Below, piece by piece: positions 1 through 8,793 of a DNA stretch of 64,000 nucleotides (positions within the stretch are counted from its first letter, which is position 1; every line of letters starts with the position of its first letter). Made by a program: the position numbers and the translations under genes. The stretch covers positions 29,110 through 93,109 of the forward strand of contig NZ_RDQF01000024.1 in the NCBI RefSeq assembly GCF_004114425.1, read 5' to 3'. The DNA comes from Bradyrhizobium vignae (GTDB lineage Bacteria; Pseudomonadota; Alphaproteobacteria; Rhizobiales; Xanthobacteraceae). The notes beneath the pieces were generated by a model. It made no database searches. It was not told the origin of the DNA and saw nothing but the letters and a program-made list of their open reading frames with translations.

Positions 1-2
1 TC

Positions 3-257
3 GAGATCCTGACGCCGGATGAAGCCGGCTCATATGGCGCGATCACGTCCTTCCGTCTTGCCGGCAAGACTGGCAAGGCCGACAACGAGGCCATCGTTGC
101 GAAGCTCCGGGACAGCCACAAGATCATGACGGTGCGCCGGGCGGGCGTCGCCAGGGGCCAGTGCATCCGTGTGACGCCGGCTCTCTTCACCGACGAGACC
201 GATCTCGACCGCCTCGTCGAGGCGCTGGCCGTCATCACGGGGACGAAGACGGGGTGA
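3..257 (+). CDS. C-terminal end of an aminotransferase class V-like protein (partial)
   Basis: An open frame enters from the left edge and ends at TGA 255-257, giving 84 residues without a start codon. The text (ILTPDEAGSYGAITSFRL, then RAGVARGQCIRVTPALF and TDLDRLVEAL) resembles the last part of PLP-dependent class V aminotransferases of the isopenicillin-N-epimerase-like group, where a small C-terminal domain ends with this RVTPALF..DLDRL pattern. The PLP lysine would lie upstream, outside the window. Family assignment is from memory of the pattern; substrate unknown. Confidence 0.6.
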   Translation, partial: EILTPDEAGSYGAITSFRLAGKTGKADNEAIVAKLRDSHKIMTVRRAGVARGQCIRVTPALFTDETDLDRLVEALAVITGTKTG

Positions 258-286
258 GAGCGGGGAAGGGCATCCTTCCCGTTATT

Positions 287-1309
287 TCACCGCCACCCCA
301 GCGCCGGGGCCACATGCGTCAGGATCGCCTCGATCGCATGCGCGCAATAATCGACCCCGAGCTGGTTCGGAATCGTCAGCAGCAGCGTATCTGCTTCCGC
401 GATCGCCTCGTCCTGCCGCAACTGCTCGATCAGCACATCCGGCTCCGCCGCATAGCTTCGGCCGAAGATCGCGCGCGTGCGCGGGTCGATGAAGCCGATC
501 TGGTCTTCGCTTCCGCGCTCGCCGCCGAAATAGCCGCGGTCGCGATCGTCGATCAGCGCGAAGATGCTGCGGCTGACGGACACGCGCGGCTCGCGGGCGT
601 GGCCCGCCTCCTTCCACGCGGCACGATAGGCGCGGATCTGCGCGGCCTGCTGCACGTGAAAAGCTTCGCCGGTTTCGTCGTTCTTCAGCGTCGAGCTCTG
701 CAGGTTCATGCCGAGCTTGGCCGCCCATACGGCGGTCGCGTTCGAGCCGGCGCCCCACCAGATCCGTTCGCGCAAGCCCTGCGCATGCGGCTCCAGGCGC
801 AGCAGCCCCGGCGGATTGGGGAACATCGGCTGCGGATTGGGCTCGGCAAAACCTTCGCCACGCAGGAGGTCGAGGAAGACCTCGGCGTGGCGCCGGCCCA
901 TGTCGGCATCGCTCTGGCCCTCTGCCGGGCGATAACCAAAGTAGCGCCAGCCGTCGATCACCTGCTCGGGCGAGCCGCGGCTGATGCCGAGCTGCAGCCG
1001 GCCACCGGCGATGAGGTCGGCGCTTCCCGCGTCCTCCACCATGTAGAGCGGGTTCTCATAGCGCATGTCGATCACGGCCGTGCCGATCTCGATCCTGCTG
1101 GTCTTGGCGCCGACGGCCGCGAGCAGCGGAAAGGGCGAGGCGAGCTGGCGCGCGAAGTGATGCACGCGGAAATAGGCGCCGTCCGCCCCTAACTGTTCCG
1201 CGGCGACGGCCAGCTCGATCGATTGCAGCAGCGTATCGCTGGCCGAGCGCGTCTGGGATTGCGGCGAGGGCGTCCAGTGCCCGAAGGAGAGGAATCCGAT
1301 CTTTTTCAT
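287..1309 (-). CDS. LLM-class flavin-dependent oxidoreductase (luciferase-like)
   Basis: A 340-aa protein of the bacterial luciferase-like monooxygenase fold, which uses reduced FMN or F420 to oxidise small substrates. Family signs are the N-terminal strand KKIGFLSFGHW, the segment GADGAYFRVHHFARQLASPFPLLAAVGAKTSRIEIGTAV split over residues ~41-78, and GGRLQLGISRGSPEQV around 101-116. Length is typical. It is a single transcription unit reading left, convergent with the partial gene at the window edge. Substrate cannot be read from the sequence. A second member of the superfamily lies at 61782-62789. Confidence 0.85.
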   Translation of the reverse strand: MKKIGFLSFGHWTPSPQSQTRSASDTLLQSIELAVAAEQLGADGAYFRVHHFARQLASPFPLLAAVGAKTSRIEIGTAVIDMRYENPLYMVEDAGSADLIAGGRLQLGISRGSPEQVIDGWRYFGYRPAEGQSDADMGRRHAEVFLDLLRGEGFAEPNPQPMFPNPPGLLRLEPHAQGLRERIWWGAGSNATAVWAAKLGMNLQSSTLKNDETGEAFHVQQAAQIRAYRAAWKEAGHAREPRVSVSRSIFALIDDRDRGYFGGERGSEDQIGFIDPRTRAIFGRSYAAEPDVLIEQLRQDEAIAEADTLLLTIPNQLGVDYCAHAIEAILTHVAPALGWR

Positions 1310-1650
1310 CGCGCCAAGGTAAGCATGATCACGGGAGTTTGCGATACCTCGCCCGGAGGAAAGTTGGGCAGACTGGAAAGGCGTGGACTCGCGAGGGCGG
1401 CTTCTTGGGGGGAAGCGGACCTAAGCAGACAGCGCCATCATTTCGCACCTTTCTGAGACGTGCGTGACGAACGGAACGTCCGCTTCGCGCCGACGGCGGA
1501 CGCTCCCCGCTCTGACACGCGAACGAACTCGCCGATCCCGTTGCGCTGCTCCGGCAGGTGTGATCGAAGGACCACGCGTCCGTGGCGTGGATGGATTTGA
1601 GGTCGTGGGCTCCGGCCTGCGCAGCGCTCGCTCATGAAAAGCGACGTGGA
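1310..1650. other. Intergenic region without a supported gene
   Basis: About 340 bp between two leftward genes. Short open frames exist on both strands but have no credible ribosome-binding site and arginine/proline-rich low-complexity translations. The text resembles degenerate spacer common in this type of genome. It should contain the promoter for the luciferase-like gene; I could not assign one confidently. Confidence 0.5.
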
Positions 1651-3192
1651 TCACCCCTGTTCCGAAGGCAGACTAAACAGAAACGCGGCCCCCCGCGGTT
1701 CATTCGCACGCGTCCAAAGTCGTCCTCCGTGCGCCTCGATGATCGATTGGCAGATCGACAAGCCCATGCCGGTGCCATCCGGCTTGGTGGTGTAGAAGGG
1801 CTCGAACAGGCGGTCAACCAATGCCCCGTCAAGTCCGGGACCGTTATCCCGCACGGCGACGACGACGCGACCCGAGGCATCTTCAGCCGTGCTGATCCGC
1901 AGCTCCCGTCCGCCAACGTCGAGGCAGTTCATTGCCTCGATCGCGTTGAGGATCAAATTCAGAACGACCTGCTGCAGCTGGACGCGATAGCCTTTCACGA
2001 GCGGCAAGCCCGGAGCGAGGTCGGTCTGGATCGAGACATCATGCTTGAGCAGCTCGCTCCGGGCTATGGTGATCACGTCCAGGATTGCACCATTGATATC
2101 GACGCTCTCCTTCGGTGCCGGAGTTTTCTTGATCAGGGAACGGATCCAGCCGATGATCTCGCCGCCTCGGTTGGCTTCCGCGACGATGGATGCGAGCGCC
2201 TGCCGTGCCTTTTCGAAATCCGGAGGTTGCGTTTCCAGCCAGCTGAGTGCGGCTTCTGCGTTGCAGAGCGTCGCGGTGATTGGTTGGCTTAGTTCGTGTG
2301 TCACCGAAGCCGTGACCTGGCCCATTGCCGCCGCGCGGTTGGCGCGGGTTAGTTCAGCCTGCATCTCGCGTAACGTCTCGGCGGTTCGCTTGCGTTCGGT
2401 TATGTCGCGGCTCAGACAAATGATCTGTGACCGGCCGCCTTCGCAGAATTCCCGCATACGGATTTCGACGGGAAACACAGTGCCGTCCTTTCGGCAATAG
2501 CGACTCTCGAGCGTAGCGATGCCGCCGGCCTTGAGGCGGTCGCGGTTGATCCGCCAGGCCGCTTGATCCATCTGCAGATCGAAGAAGGAGGCAGTTGCCC
2601 CGACCAGTTCGCCCCGGCCGTAGCCGAGGCTTTCGCAGGCATTTCGATTCACGTCGAGAACGCGACCGTCTTCGCTGTGGAGCATGAACATGTCGGTCGC
2701 GTGGTCCACGAAGGTACGGAAACGGGCCTCGCTCTCGATCAGCGCCTGTTCGGCGCGCTTGCGCTCCGTGATGTGGCGCCCGACACCGCGGTAGCCGATG
2801 AAGTGCCCGGTGTCGTCGAAGATGGGCAGCCCGGAGACGGACACATAACGCTTGCCGCCGTCGGGCGTCGGCCGCGCGAGCTCGAAATCGCGAAACGGAA
2901 GGTGGGCATCGAGTATCTCCCGGTGCTTGCGCCAGCCCTCTGCGTCAGGTTCCAGATAAGGGACCTCCCATCGTGTCCTGCCGATTTCGGAGACGGGCGG
3001 CTCGGCAAGTGTCTCAGCGAACTCCTGGCGGATGAAGCGATGCTGCGCGTCAGTTTCCCAGTACACATCGAAGGAGAATTGCACCAGCGTGCGAAAGCGC
3101 TCCTCGCTCTCGCGCAGCGCCTCCTCGGGGCGCTTGCGCTCATTCGAATCGAGCGCGACCGACGGCACTTGAATCGGATGTTGCATGATCAC
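1651..3192 (-). CDS. PAS-domain sensor histidine kinase (orphan)
   Basis: A 513-aa soluble histidine kinase. Two PAS/PAC units are seen at ~28-148 and ~152-270, each ending in an RHITERKR or RDITERKR linker. The HisKA box is SVTHELSQPITA with phospho-acceptor H299. The ATPase domain has the N box NLILNAIEAM (411-420), G1 DNGPGL (449-454), F box FEPFYTTK (463-470) and G2 GTGMGLS (473-479), so it looks catalytically complete. There is no signal peptide or membrane span, so it senses a cytoplasmic cue. No response regulator is adjacent; its partner must be elsewhere. Confidence 0.9.
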   Translation of the reverse strand: MIMQHPIQVPSVALDSNERKRPEEALRESEERFRTLVQFSFDVYWETDAQHRFIRQEFAETLAEPPVSEIGRTRWEVPYLEPDAEGWRKHREILDAHLPFRDFELARPTPDGGKRYVSVSGLPIFDDTGHFIGYRGVGRHITERKRAEQALIESEARFRTFVDHATDMFMLHSEDGRVLDVNRNACESLGYGRGELVGATASFFDLQMDQAAWRINRDRLKAGGIATLESRYCRKDGTVFPVEIRMREFCEGGRSQIICLSRDITERKRTAETLREMQAELTRANRAAAMGQVTASVTHELSQPITATLCNAEAALSWLETQPPDFEKARQALASIVAEANRGGEIIGWIRSLIKKTPAPKESVDINGAILDVITIARSELLKHDVSIQTDLAPGLPLVKGYRVQLQQVVLNLILNAIEAMNCLDVGGRELRISTAEDASGRVVVAVRDNGPGLDGALVDRLFEPFYTTKPDGTGMGLSICQSIIEAHGGRLWTRANEPRGAAFLFSLPSEQG

Positions 3193-3570
3193 CTCTTGCT
3201 CACGAGCGATGGATCAGTCGAGGCACTTCTTCTACCGGAGTGCGGGCCCGTCTCTTGCCCGGAGTGGCAAACAGCGCTGGCGATCGCTACCGATGCACGG
3301 CGGGCCGAACCTGGCCTCGCAGCGCCCAATGATCGGCCAGGAATATGCCTCGTGACGATTATACTGACGTATACGGGCCGTCCCTGGCCGCCGCGACGGC
3401 CCACCCCGCGCGCTGACTCCGGTTCCATCAAATGCCAAATGAGCAGCCGCTCTCCTCAATTCACCAGTTCCACTGCGAGGAACGATCGCACCAGCCCCGC
3501 TTTATTCGTCTGCATCTTCAGAGTTTGATCGGCGGTTCGCGCTACCCCGCTGCCGGTCAAGGACGAGTCA
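3193..3570. other. Divergent intergenic region
   Basis: 378 bp between the leftward kinase and the rightward SDR-DoxX gene, so it should hold both promoters. A short inverted repeat TATAC-tgac-GTATA lies near 3359-3374. No gene was found that I would defend. Confidence 0.45.
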
Positions 3571-4845
3571 ATGCGCATCCTTCTCGTTGGCGGTACAGGA
3601 CTTGTTGGATCGGCAATCTACGCGCGGCTGTCCTCCGAAGGGCATGAATGCACATTGGTGTCGCGCCATCCGGCGGCTGCGCCCGCCACGCGCCATATCA
3701 CCCTGGACGTCGCTCGGACCACCGATCCGTCGAGATGGAAGAGACTTCTTGCAGGCATCGATGCCGTCATCAACGCGGCGGGAGCCTTGCAGGGACAGGA
3801 CATTCAAGGCGTTCACGTCGCCGGCAGCGCGGCGCTTTATGCGGCATGTGAAGGCGCGGGCGTGCGCCGCATCATCCTTTTCTCGGCAATCGGCAGCAAT
3901 CGCGGTGCCCTGACCGATTTTTCCCGCAGCAAGCAGGAAGGCGAAGCCGCCTTGATGGCAAGGGATCTCGATTGGGTCATACTGCGGCCTTCCGTCGTCG
4001 TGGGCCGGCCCGCCTATGGTGGCAGCGCGCTGTTGCGAGGTCTGGCGTCGCTCCCGATCCTGCCCGTCATGCCCGACACCGCAGCTGTTCAACCCGTGCA
4101 TCTCGACGACGTGGTTGAGACGGTGGTGTTCTTCCTGCGACCGGGCGCGCCCTCCCGCCTCGCACTTGATCTGGCGGGTCCAGCGCGGATGGCCTTCAGT
4201 GACGCGGTGGCGCTGTTTCGCGGCTGGCTGCGCTGGAGGCCCGCTTACCGCCTGCACCTGCCGGCTTGGGCGGCCTCGGCCGCCTATCGCGCGGGTGACG
4301 TCGCGCAGATGCTGGGTTGGGCAACACCCATCAACACGACCGCGCAGGCAGAAATGCGACGCGGCGCGACCGGCGATCCCGAGCCCTGGCGTCAGCTTAC
4401 CGGCATCAGACCGCGCGATCTCGAAGTCGCGCTCGCACGCGAACCCGCCTCGGTGCAGGAACGCTGGTTTGCCCGGCTATATGCGCTCAAGCCGGCAATA
4501 TTCGCCGTCTTCAGCCTGTTCTGGATCGTCACCGGTATCATTTCGCTCGGCCCGGGCTGGGAAATCGGAATCTCGTTGCTGCGGGAAGGCGGGCTCCCAG
4601 AAAAGGGCGCGGCCCTCACCGTCCTCGCAGGCGCGCTCGCCGACATCGTCATTGGCCTTGCTATTCTTTGGCGGCCTCTGTGCCGCTATGGGCTGTGGGC
4701 AGCACTGATCATCTCGCTGACCTACGTCGTGATCGGCTCGGCGCTGGTGCCGCGGCTGTGGGCCGAGCCGCTTGGGCCAATGCTGAAGATCTGGCCGGTG
4801 CTGATGCTCAATCTGGTCGCCATGGCGATCCGGGAAGATCGCTGA
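3571..4845 (+). CDS. SDR-family NAD(P)-binding protein fused to a DoxX-like membrane domain
   Basis: A 424-aa two-part protein. The N-terminal ~300 residues form an extended/atypical short-chain dehydrogenase domain with the nucleotide-binding motif GGTGLVG at 7-13 and an RPSVVVG segment typical of NAD(P)H-binding (NmrA/complex I subunit-like) proteins. The C-terminal ~120 residues are hydrophobic with about four membrane spans of the DoxX-like type (PAIFAVFSLFWIVTGIISL, ALADIVIGLAILW, YGLWAALIISLTYVVIGS, WPVLMLNLVAMAI). Its stop overlaps the next start (TGATG), so the two genes are translationally coupled. The substrate is unknown; a membrane-anchored oxidoreductase is the natural inference. 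Confidence 0.85.
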   Translation: MRILLVGGTGLVGSAIYARLSSEGHECTLVSRHPAAAPATRHITLDVARTTDPSRWKRLLAGIDAVINAAGALQGQDIQGVHVAGSAALYAACEGAGVRRIILFSAIGSNRGALTDFSRSKQEGEAALMARDLDWVILRPSVVVGRPAYGGSALLRGLASLPILPVMPDTAAVQPVHLDDVVETVVFFLRPGAPSRLALDLAGPARMAFSDAVALFRGWLRWRPAYRLHLPAWAASAAYRAGDVAQMLGWATPINTTAQAEMRRGATGDPEPWRQLTGIRPRDLEVALAREPASVQERWFARLYALKPAIFAVFSLFWIVTGIISLGPGWEIGISLLREGGLPEKGAALTVLAGALADIVIGLAILWRPLCRYGLWAALIISLTYVVIGSALVPRLWAEPLGPMLKIWPVLMLNLVAMAIREDR

Positions 4846-5324
4846 TGCTCTATCTCCTTGTTAAGATGGTGCACATCATCGGTGCTGCAGTCTTGCTCGG
4901 CACGGGTGCCGGCATCGCCTTCTTCATGCTGGTGGCACATCTGCGCGGAGACCCGCGCGAGATCGCCGGGGTTGCGCGGACCGTCGTGCTGGCCGACTTT
5001 CTGTTTACGGCGAGTGCCGTGATCCTGCAGCCCATCACTGGCACATGGCTCGCATGGTCGAGCGGGTATTCGCTTCGGGATGGCTGGATCGCGGCGTCCA
5101 TCGCGTTGTATCTGGTGACCGGCGCCTTCTGGCTGCCGGTGGTGTGGATGCAGATGCAAATGCGCGATCTTGCCGTCGGTGCGGTCGCGACCAGCACCAA
5201 GCTGCCAGCCGGTTATCATCAGCTCTTCCGTTGGTGGTTCGTCTTCGGATTCCCGGCGTTCGCAGCCGTTCTGGTGATCTTCTGGCTGATGATCGCCCGC
5301 CCAGCTATTCCGTACTGGGATTAA
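4845..5324 (+). CDS. DUF2269-family integral membrane protein
   Basis: 159 aa, starting at ATG 4845 that shares one base with the stop of the SDR-DoxX gene. The protein has four predicted membrane helices (VKMVHIIGAAVLLGTGAGIAFFMLV; VVLADFLFTASAVILQPITGTW; WIAASIALYLVTGAFWLPVVW; FVFGFPAFAAVLVIFWLMIA) and the early histidine (H10) typical of DUF2269 proteins. Function is not established for the family. The tight coupling to an SDR-DoxX protein suggests a common membrane complex or pathway. The 277 bp that follow hold no gene that I can support. Confidence 0.8.
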   Translation: MLYLLVKMVHIIGAAVLLGTGAGIAFFMLVAHLRGDPREIAGVARTVVLADFLFTASAVILQPITGTWLAWSSGYSLRDGWIAASIALYLVTGAFWLPVVWMQMQMRDLAVGAVATSTKLPAGYHQLFRWWFVFGFPAFAAVLVIFWLMIARPAIPYWD

Positions 5325-5601
5325 ATCGACTGCCATTCTAGGATTGAAGGCGTTCCACCAGCCGGAGGAACGAAGATGAGGTCCGGCGGCCCGGGCAATG
5401 AGTCATGTCCGAGATGGGGCACAAGCGCCGTTCGGAGGTTGGCCGGTCATTTCCGGTCTAACTCCCTGAGCCGACAACGCGGAATGCCGCGCGAACTTTG
5501 CATTCGGGCCAACAGGCGACACTGCGGACTTGCTGCTTTTCAATCGTCGGGTCAGGCTTCAGAATAGGCAGGGTAAATCCGGTCAAGCAGTGAGGACACC
5601 A

Positions 5602-6915
5602 ATGCAACCGGCTACGCAATACGCCAAAAGCGGTGACGTTCACATCGCCTACCAGTTGTTTGGCAGCGGCCCGGTAAATCTGATTATGGTTCCGGGGTTC
5701 GTGTCGAACGTCGAGAATTATTGGGACGAGCCCGATCTCGCTCGCTTTTTGACCCGTTTGGGTAGCTACGCCCGAGTGGTAACTTTCGACAAGCGCGGGA
5801 CCGGCATGTCGGATCGCGGCGGAGAGCTCCCCGGCTTGGACCAGCGTATGGATGATCTTCGAGCCGTCATGGACGCCGCCGGCATGGAGCAAGCGGCACT
5901 CTTTGGGATATCTGAAGGCGCGCCGCTGTCGGTCCTGTTTGCCGCAACCTATCCCGACCGGTGTCGCGCGCTGATACTTTACGGCAGCTTTTCACGATTT
6001 TCCTACTGGTTTCCGACCAAAGAGGCACTCGAAGCGTTCTTCGGCTACGTTGAGCAGGCATGGGGTACGGGCGGAAGCGTGCAGAAATTCGCGCCTTCGC
6101 GCGCAAACGACGCCGCTTTTCAACGCTGGTGGGGCCGCAACGAGCGTCTTGGTGCCAGCCCCGCCGCCGTGAAGGCTCTCATGAGCATGAACAGTCAAAT
6201 TGAAATCAGCGGCATTCTTCCGGCCGTTCGAGTACCAACCCTCGTGATTCACCGGACTGGAGACAAAACTGTTAGTGTAGAAGGTGGGCGCGATGTGGCG
6301 GCGCACATTCCTGGAGCCCGTCTTTTTGAGCTGCCCGGAAGCGACCACATCTTCTACGTGGGAGAAAACGCAGACGAAATTTTCGATGCGATCGAAGAAT
6401 TCTTAACTGGCTCAAGATCTCCGGTCTCGGTTGACCGCGTCCTCGCCACGGTTCTCTTCACCGATATTGTAGGCTCAACCGAGAAAGCCGCTGCACTTGG
6501 CGATCAACGCTGGCGCGACCTTCTCGACGGCCATCATGCGACGATCCGGCGCAACCTCGCGCGCTTTCGAGGCCATGAAGTGAAAACGACTGGAGACGGT
6601 TTTCTCGCCACCTTTGACGGCCCAGCCCGCGGTGTTCGCTGCGCTTGCGCTATTGTCGAGGAAATGAGACCGCTTGGGATCGAGGTCCGTGCTGGGCTTC
6701 ATACAGGCGAGTGCGAAATGATCGGTAGTGATGTTGGCGGTATTGCTGTTCACATAGGCGCGCGGGTCGCCGCGCTTGCCGCCGGCAGCGAGGTTTTGGT
6801 TTCGAGCACAGTCAAAGATCTGGTGGCCGGCTCTGGTTTGCGCTTCAACGATCGGGGCACCCGCTCACTCAAGGGTATCCCCGGTGAGTGGCGCATCTAT
6901 GCAGTGGAGCGATAG
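5602..6915 (+). CDS. Alpha/beta-hydrolase fused to a class III adenylate/guanylate cyclase
   Basis: 437 aa. Residues ~1-270 are an alpha/beta-hydrolase with nucleophile elbow GISEGA (S104), acid in GDK (D221) and the late His in GSDHI (H249), so the triad seems complete. Residues ~277-437 are a class III nucleotide cyclase catalytic domain: VLFTDIVGST with metal ligand D288 and KTTGDGFLATF with metal ligand D332. This fusion is a recurrent architecture in rhizobia; it probably couples binding or hydrolysis of a small ester-like ligand to cyclic nucleotide synthesis. The start at 5602 is chosen because GAGG precedes it at the right distance and the hydrolase homology starts there; an upstream in-frame ATG at 5530 lacks this. 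Confidence 0.88.
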   Translation: MQPATQYAKSGDVHIAYQLFGSGPVNLIMVPGFVSNVENYWDEPDLARFLTRLGSYARVVTFDKRGTGMSDRGGELPGLDQRMDDLRAVMDAAGMEQAALFGISEGAPLSVLFAATYPDRCRALILYGSFSRFSYWFPTKEALEAFFGYVEQAWGTGGSVQKFAPSRANDAAFQRWWGRNERLGASPAAVKALMSMNSQIEISGILPAVRVPTLVIHRTGDKTVSVEGGRDVAAHIPGARLFELPGSDHIFYVGENADEIFDAIEEFLTGSRSPVSVDRVLATVLFTDIVGSTEKAAALGDQRWRDLLDGHHATIRRNLARFRGHEVKTTGDGFLATFDGPARGVRCACAIVEEMRPLGIEVRAGLHTGECEMIGSDVGGIAVHIGARVAALAAGSEVLVSSTVKDLVAGSGLRFNDRGTRSLKGIPGEWRIYAVER

Positions 6916-7280
6916 AGACGCCTATCGGCGTTACATGGTCTGCAATGGGTTCAAAAGCACCGCTTCGAGTTGGTAGTCCGTGAGGTCTCGGCACACGCCA
7001 GAGTCAGCCGTGCTGCTGATGCTTCCGCGGTGCCATCGCGTCATGGATCAGAACCTTAGCGGCAATGACGACGTTGGCGTGCAAAATTACACTCGGGATC
7101 CAGCCGCGTTGGTCCGGGCTGAAAATGTGAACGTAATCCACGACAGGACAACCCGAGTTCTTCTTTGGGTCGAACAGGAAAGTGACAGCCAATCGGACCC
7201 TTTCCGCGGCATCCCCGAGACGTATCAGAGTCGAGATCCTGGTGCTAGACTTCCTGCTCCTACCGATTAGGAGGACGAAC
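6916..7280. other. Intergenic region, nothing recognised
   Basis: About 365 bp between the cyclase gene and dodecin. A leftward frame of 92 codons (7004-7282) covers most of it but has no ribosome-binding site or recognisable motif and runs into the dodecin start; I treat it as non-coding. The promoter of dodecin should be here. Confidence 0.4.
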
Positions 7281-7496
7281 ATGCCCGATAGCGTCTACAA
7301 GGTCATAGAACTGGTCGGTACCAGCACCGACTCATGGGAGAAGGCGGCCGCTAATGCGGTCGACCAAGCTGCCAGATCTCTCCGGGATCTTCGCATTGCA
7401 GAGGTCGTCAAGCTCGATATGCAACTGGATGACAAGGGAAAAGTCGAGGCCTATCGCGCCAAGCTCAACGTATCGTTCAAGTTCGAGGGCTCCTGA
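7281..7496 (+). CDS. Dodecin family flavin-binding protein
   Basis: 71 aa, preceded by a strong AGGAGG at 7268-7273. The sequence shows the dodecin signature: VYKVIELVGTSTDSWEKAA, A..A..SLRDLR..EV..LD, and a final strand KVEAYRAKLNVSFKFEG. Dodecins are small dodecameric proteins that store or buffer flavins (FMN/riboflavin) in the cytosol. Length matches the family exactly. It is followed by another small gene, possibly stress-related. Confidence 0.93.
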   Translation: MPDSVYKVIELVGTSTDSWEKAAANAVDQAARSLRDLRIAEVVKLDMQLDDKGKVEAYRAKLNVSFKFEGS

Positions 7497-7656
7497 GCCT
7501 CAGTACCTCGCCCCTTCCCGGGCGAGGATGGCTCGTTGGAAAAGGCGCATTGCGATCCGCCCAACCGGACGCCGTGGCCCATCCCGGAAGTTGGCACTAG
7601 TCCGACTAAGACCGAAATGGTTTGATGCGAAGGGGCGTATGGCACGTGGTGACTCC

Positions 7657-7956
7657 ATGTACATGGTCATTCGCAAGTACAGCAAGGTTCGTTCGGTAGC
7701 GGACGCCGCTCGTCGCGCTAAGAGCGGCGTTGGTGAGATCCTAAGGCAATCGCACGGATTCAGATCTTATCATGTGCTGGATGCGGGCGATGGTGTCGGT
7801 ATCGCCGTGATGATATTTGACGACCGCGAAAGCGCCAACGCAGCGAACGCCAAAATACTGGCATTTGTTCAAGCCAGTCTACCTGACCTCGATCTTGGAG
7901 TTCCTGAAATCGCTGCCGGCGAGGTTTTGGTAAACATAGAGCCTAATGGGTCCTGA
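7657..7956 (+). CDS. Small ABM/antibiotic-monooxygenase-like dimeric alpha-beta barrel protein
   Basis: 99 aa from ATG 7657 (MYMVIRKYSKV); an in-frame ATG at 7639 behind AAGGGG would add six residues. The layout (YMVIRKY strand, helix with DAARRAKSGVGEIL, GFRSYHVLDAGDGVGIAVMIFDD strand pair, helix ANAKILAFVQASL, final VPEIAAGEVLVN strand) is that of a stand-alone ferredoxin-like alpha-beta barrel of the type conserved in bradyrhizobia. No catalytic residue can be named. It sits 160 bp after dodecin in the same orientation. Confidence 0.65.
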   Translation: MYMVIRKYSKVRSVADAARRAKSGVGEILRQSHGFRSYHVLDAGDGVGIAVMIFDDRESANAANAKILAFVQASLPDLDLGVPEIAAGEVLVNIEPNGS

Positions 7957-8115
7957 GGCATCAAGTGGCCGAATACGCTGCCTGCTGCATGGCCTGCCGC
8001 CCGCTCATGACGCAGTCAACCTGACCCGCATCGCGTTGGCGACGATCGCGCCTGGCACCGGCGTTTGCCGGCAAAGACTTTGCGACTGCGCATATTTTTC
8101 AAGGAGCACACGGAC

Positions 8116-8283
8116 ATGAAGCAACACACCTCCGAAGCATTTTCCACTGCAGCGGTCGGCCGGACACTACTCATGCTGACGCGCATCGTGATGCCACCCA
8201 GGGATCCCGACGAAGACGAGGAGGAAACGGTCACGGCACCAAAGTTGCGGAGGAGATGCTCACGGGCTTTGAGCACAATCTAA
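8116..8283 (+). CDS. Possible small acidic-segment protein (remnant or hypothetical)
   Basis: A 55-aa frame starting at ATG 8116 after AAGGAG at 8100-8105. It contains MPPRDPDEDEEET (from codon 8191), an acidic stretch that resembles the start of small bradyrhizobial hypothetical proteins. The last ~15 codons overlap, in another frame, a fragment with clear similarity to a local paralogue (see 8244-8351), so the 3' end is probably scrambled. Treat as uncertain. Confidence 0.35.
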   Translation: MKQHTSEAFSTAAVGRTLLMLTRIVMPPRDPDEDEEETVTAPKLRRRCSRALSTI

Positions 8284-8351
8284 AGACACTGCGTGAGCAT
8301 CGAGAGATAGTCGTCAGAACGATTGAGCAGATCGACAACGGGCTGGCTTGA
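8244..8351 (+). pseudogene. C-terminal fragment related to the gene at 8392-8793
   Basis: In this frame the DNA reads VAEEMLTGFEHNLKTLREHR followed by EIVVRTIEQIDNGLA and a stop at 8349-8351. It matches the end of the leftward gene at 8392-8793 (NLQVMREH, stop, ELIVRAIEEADEGLQ). No start with a ribosome-binding site is evident upstream in this frame; ATG 8256 would give 31 residues. It looks like a broken paralogue lying head to head with its relative. Confidence 0.5.
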
Positions 8352-8391
8352 TCACTGGACCTTACAAGGTCCGACCGAATCGGTTCCTTCT

Positions 8392-8793
8392 TTACCCATG
8401 CGGAGCCAACACCGACGGCCCATTGATGAGGTTGCCTTGAAGTCCCTCGTCGGCCTCCTCGATGGCCCTAACGATGAGTTCTCAGTGTTCGCGCATTACT
8501 TGGAGATTGGCCTCGAATACCCGCAACGTTTCCTCCGCGAGCTTCGTGTCTTGACCGTCGCGTCGTAGGTTCTCGGTCAAGGCCACTTGCTCTTCGATCA
8601 CGCGTTCAGCTTTCGCTACGTGTTTGTTGGCAATTGATAGCTGTTGCCGCTCAAAAGATTGCCGCTCCTGCGCCTTCCTTTTTCTATCGACAGCTGCTTG
8701 CATCCGAAAGCCATCAGGCTGCTGAGGTGATGGTTTTTTGATCTCGTGCTGCGGGGTCTTTGGAATGTTGGGTCGAGGATTTTCCGATAGCAC
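8392..8793 (-). pseudogene. Coiled-coil small protein gene interrupted by an in-frame TGA
   Basis: The leftward frame encodes a charged, helical protein (RKRKAQERQSFERQQLS, NKHVAKAERVIEEQVALTEN, LAEETLRVFEANLQVMREH) and stops at TGA 8482-8484. Beyond that stop the same frame continues with ELIVRAIEEADEGLQGNL and ends at 8392-8394. The fragment at 8244-8351 has REHRE where this gene has REH-stop-E, so the TGA replaces an Arg CGA by one transition. The true start is unclear: ATG 8703 gives a 73-aa truncated product; GTG 8793 is also possible. No function known. Confidence 0.6.

Noticed and set aside
1421..1654. Short minus-strand frames in the spacer before the histidine kinase
   Set aside because: No ribosome-binding site, arginine/proline-rich text, overlaps the kinase 3' end.
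5376..5567. A 63-codon ORF with GGAGG upstream
   Set aside because: Despite the ribosome-binding site the translation has no structure and lies in spacer text that looks like a common degenerate sequence.
7004..7282. A 92-codon minus-strand ORF before dodecin
   Set aside because: It runs into the dodecin start region and lacks start signals; no motif.
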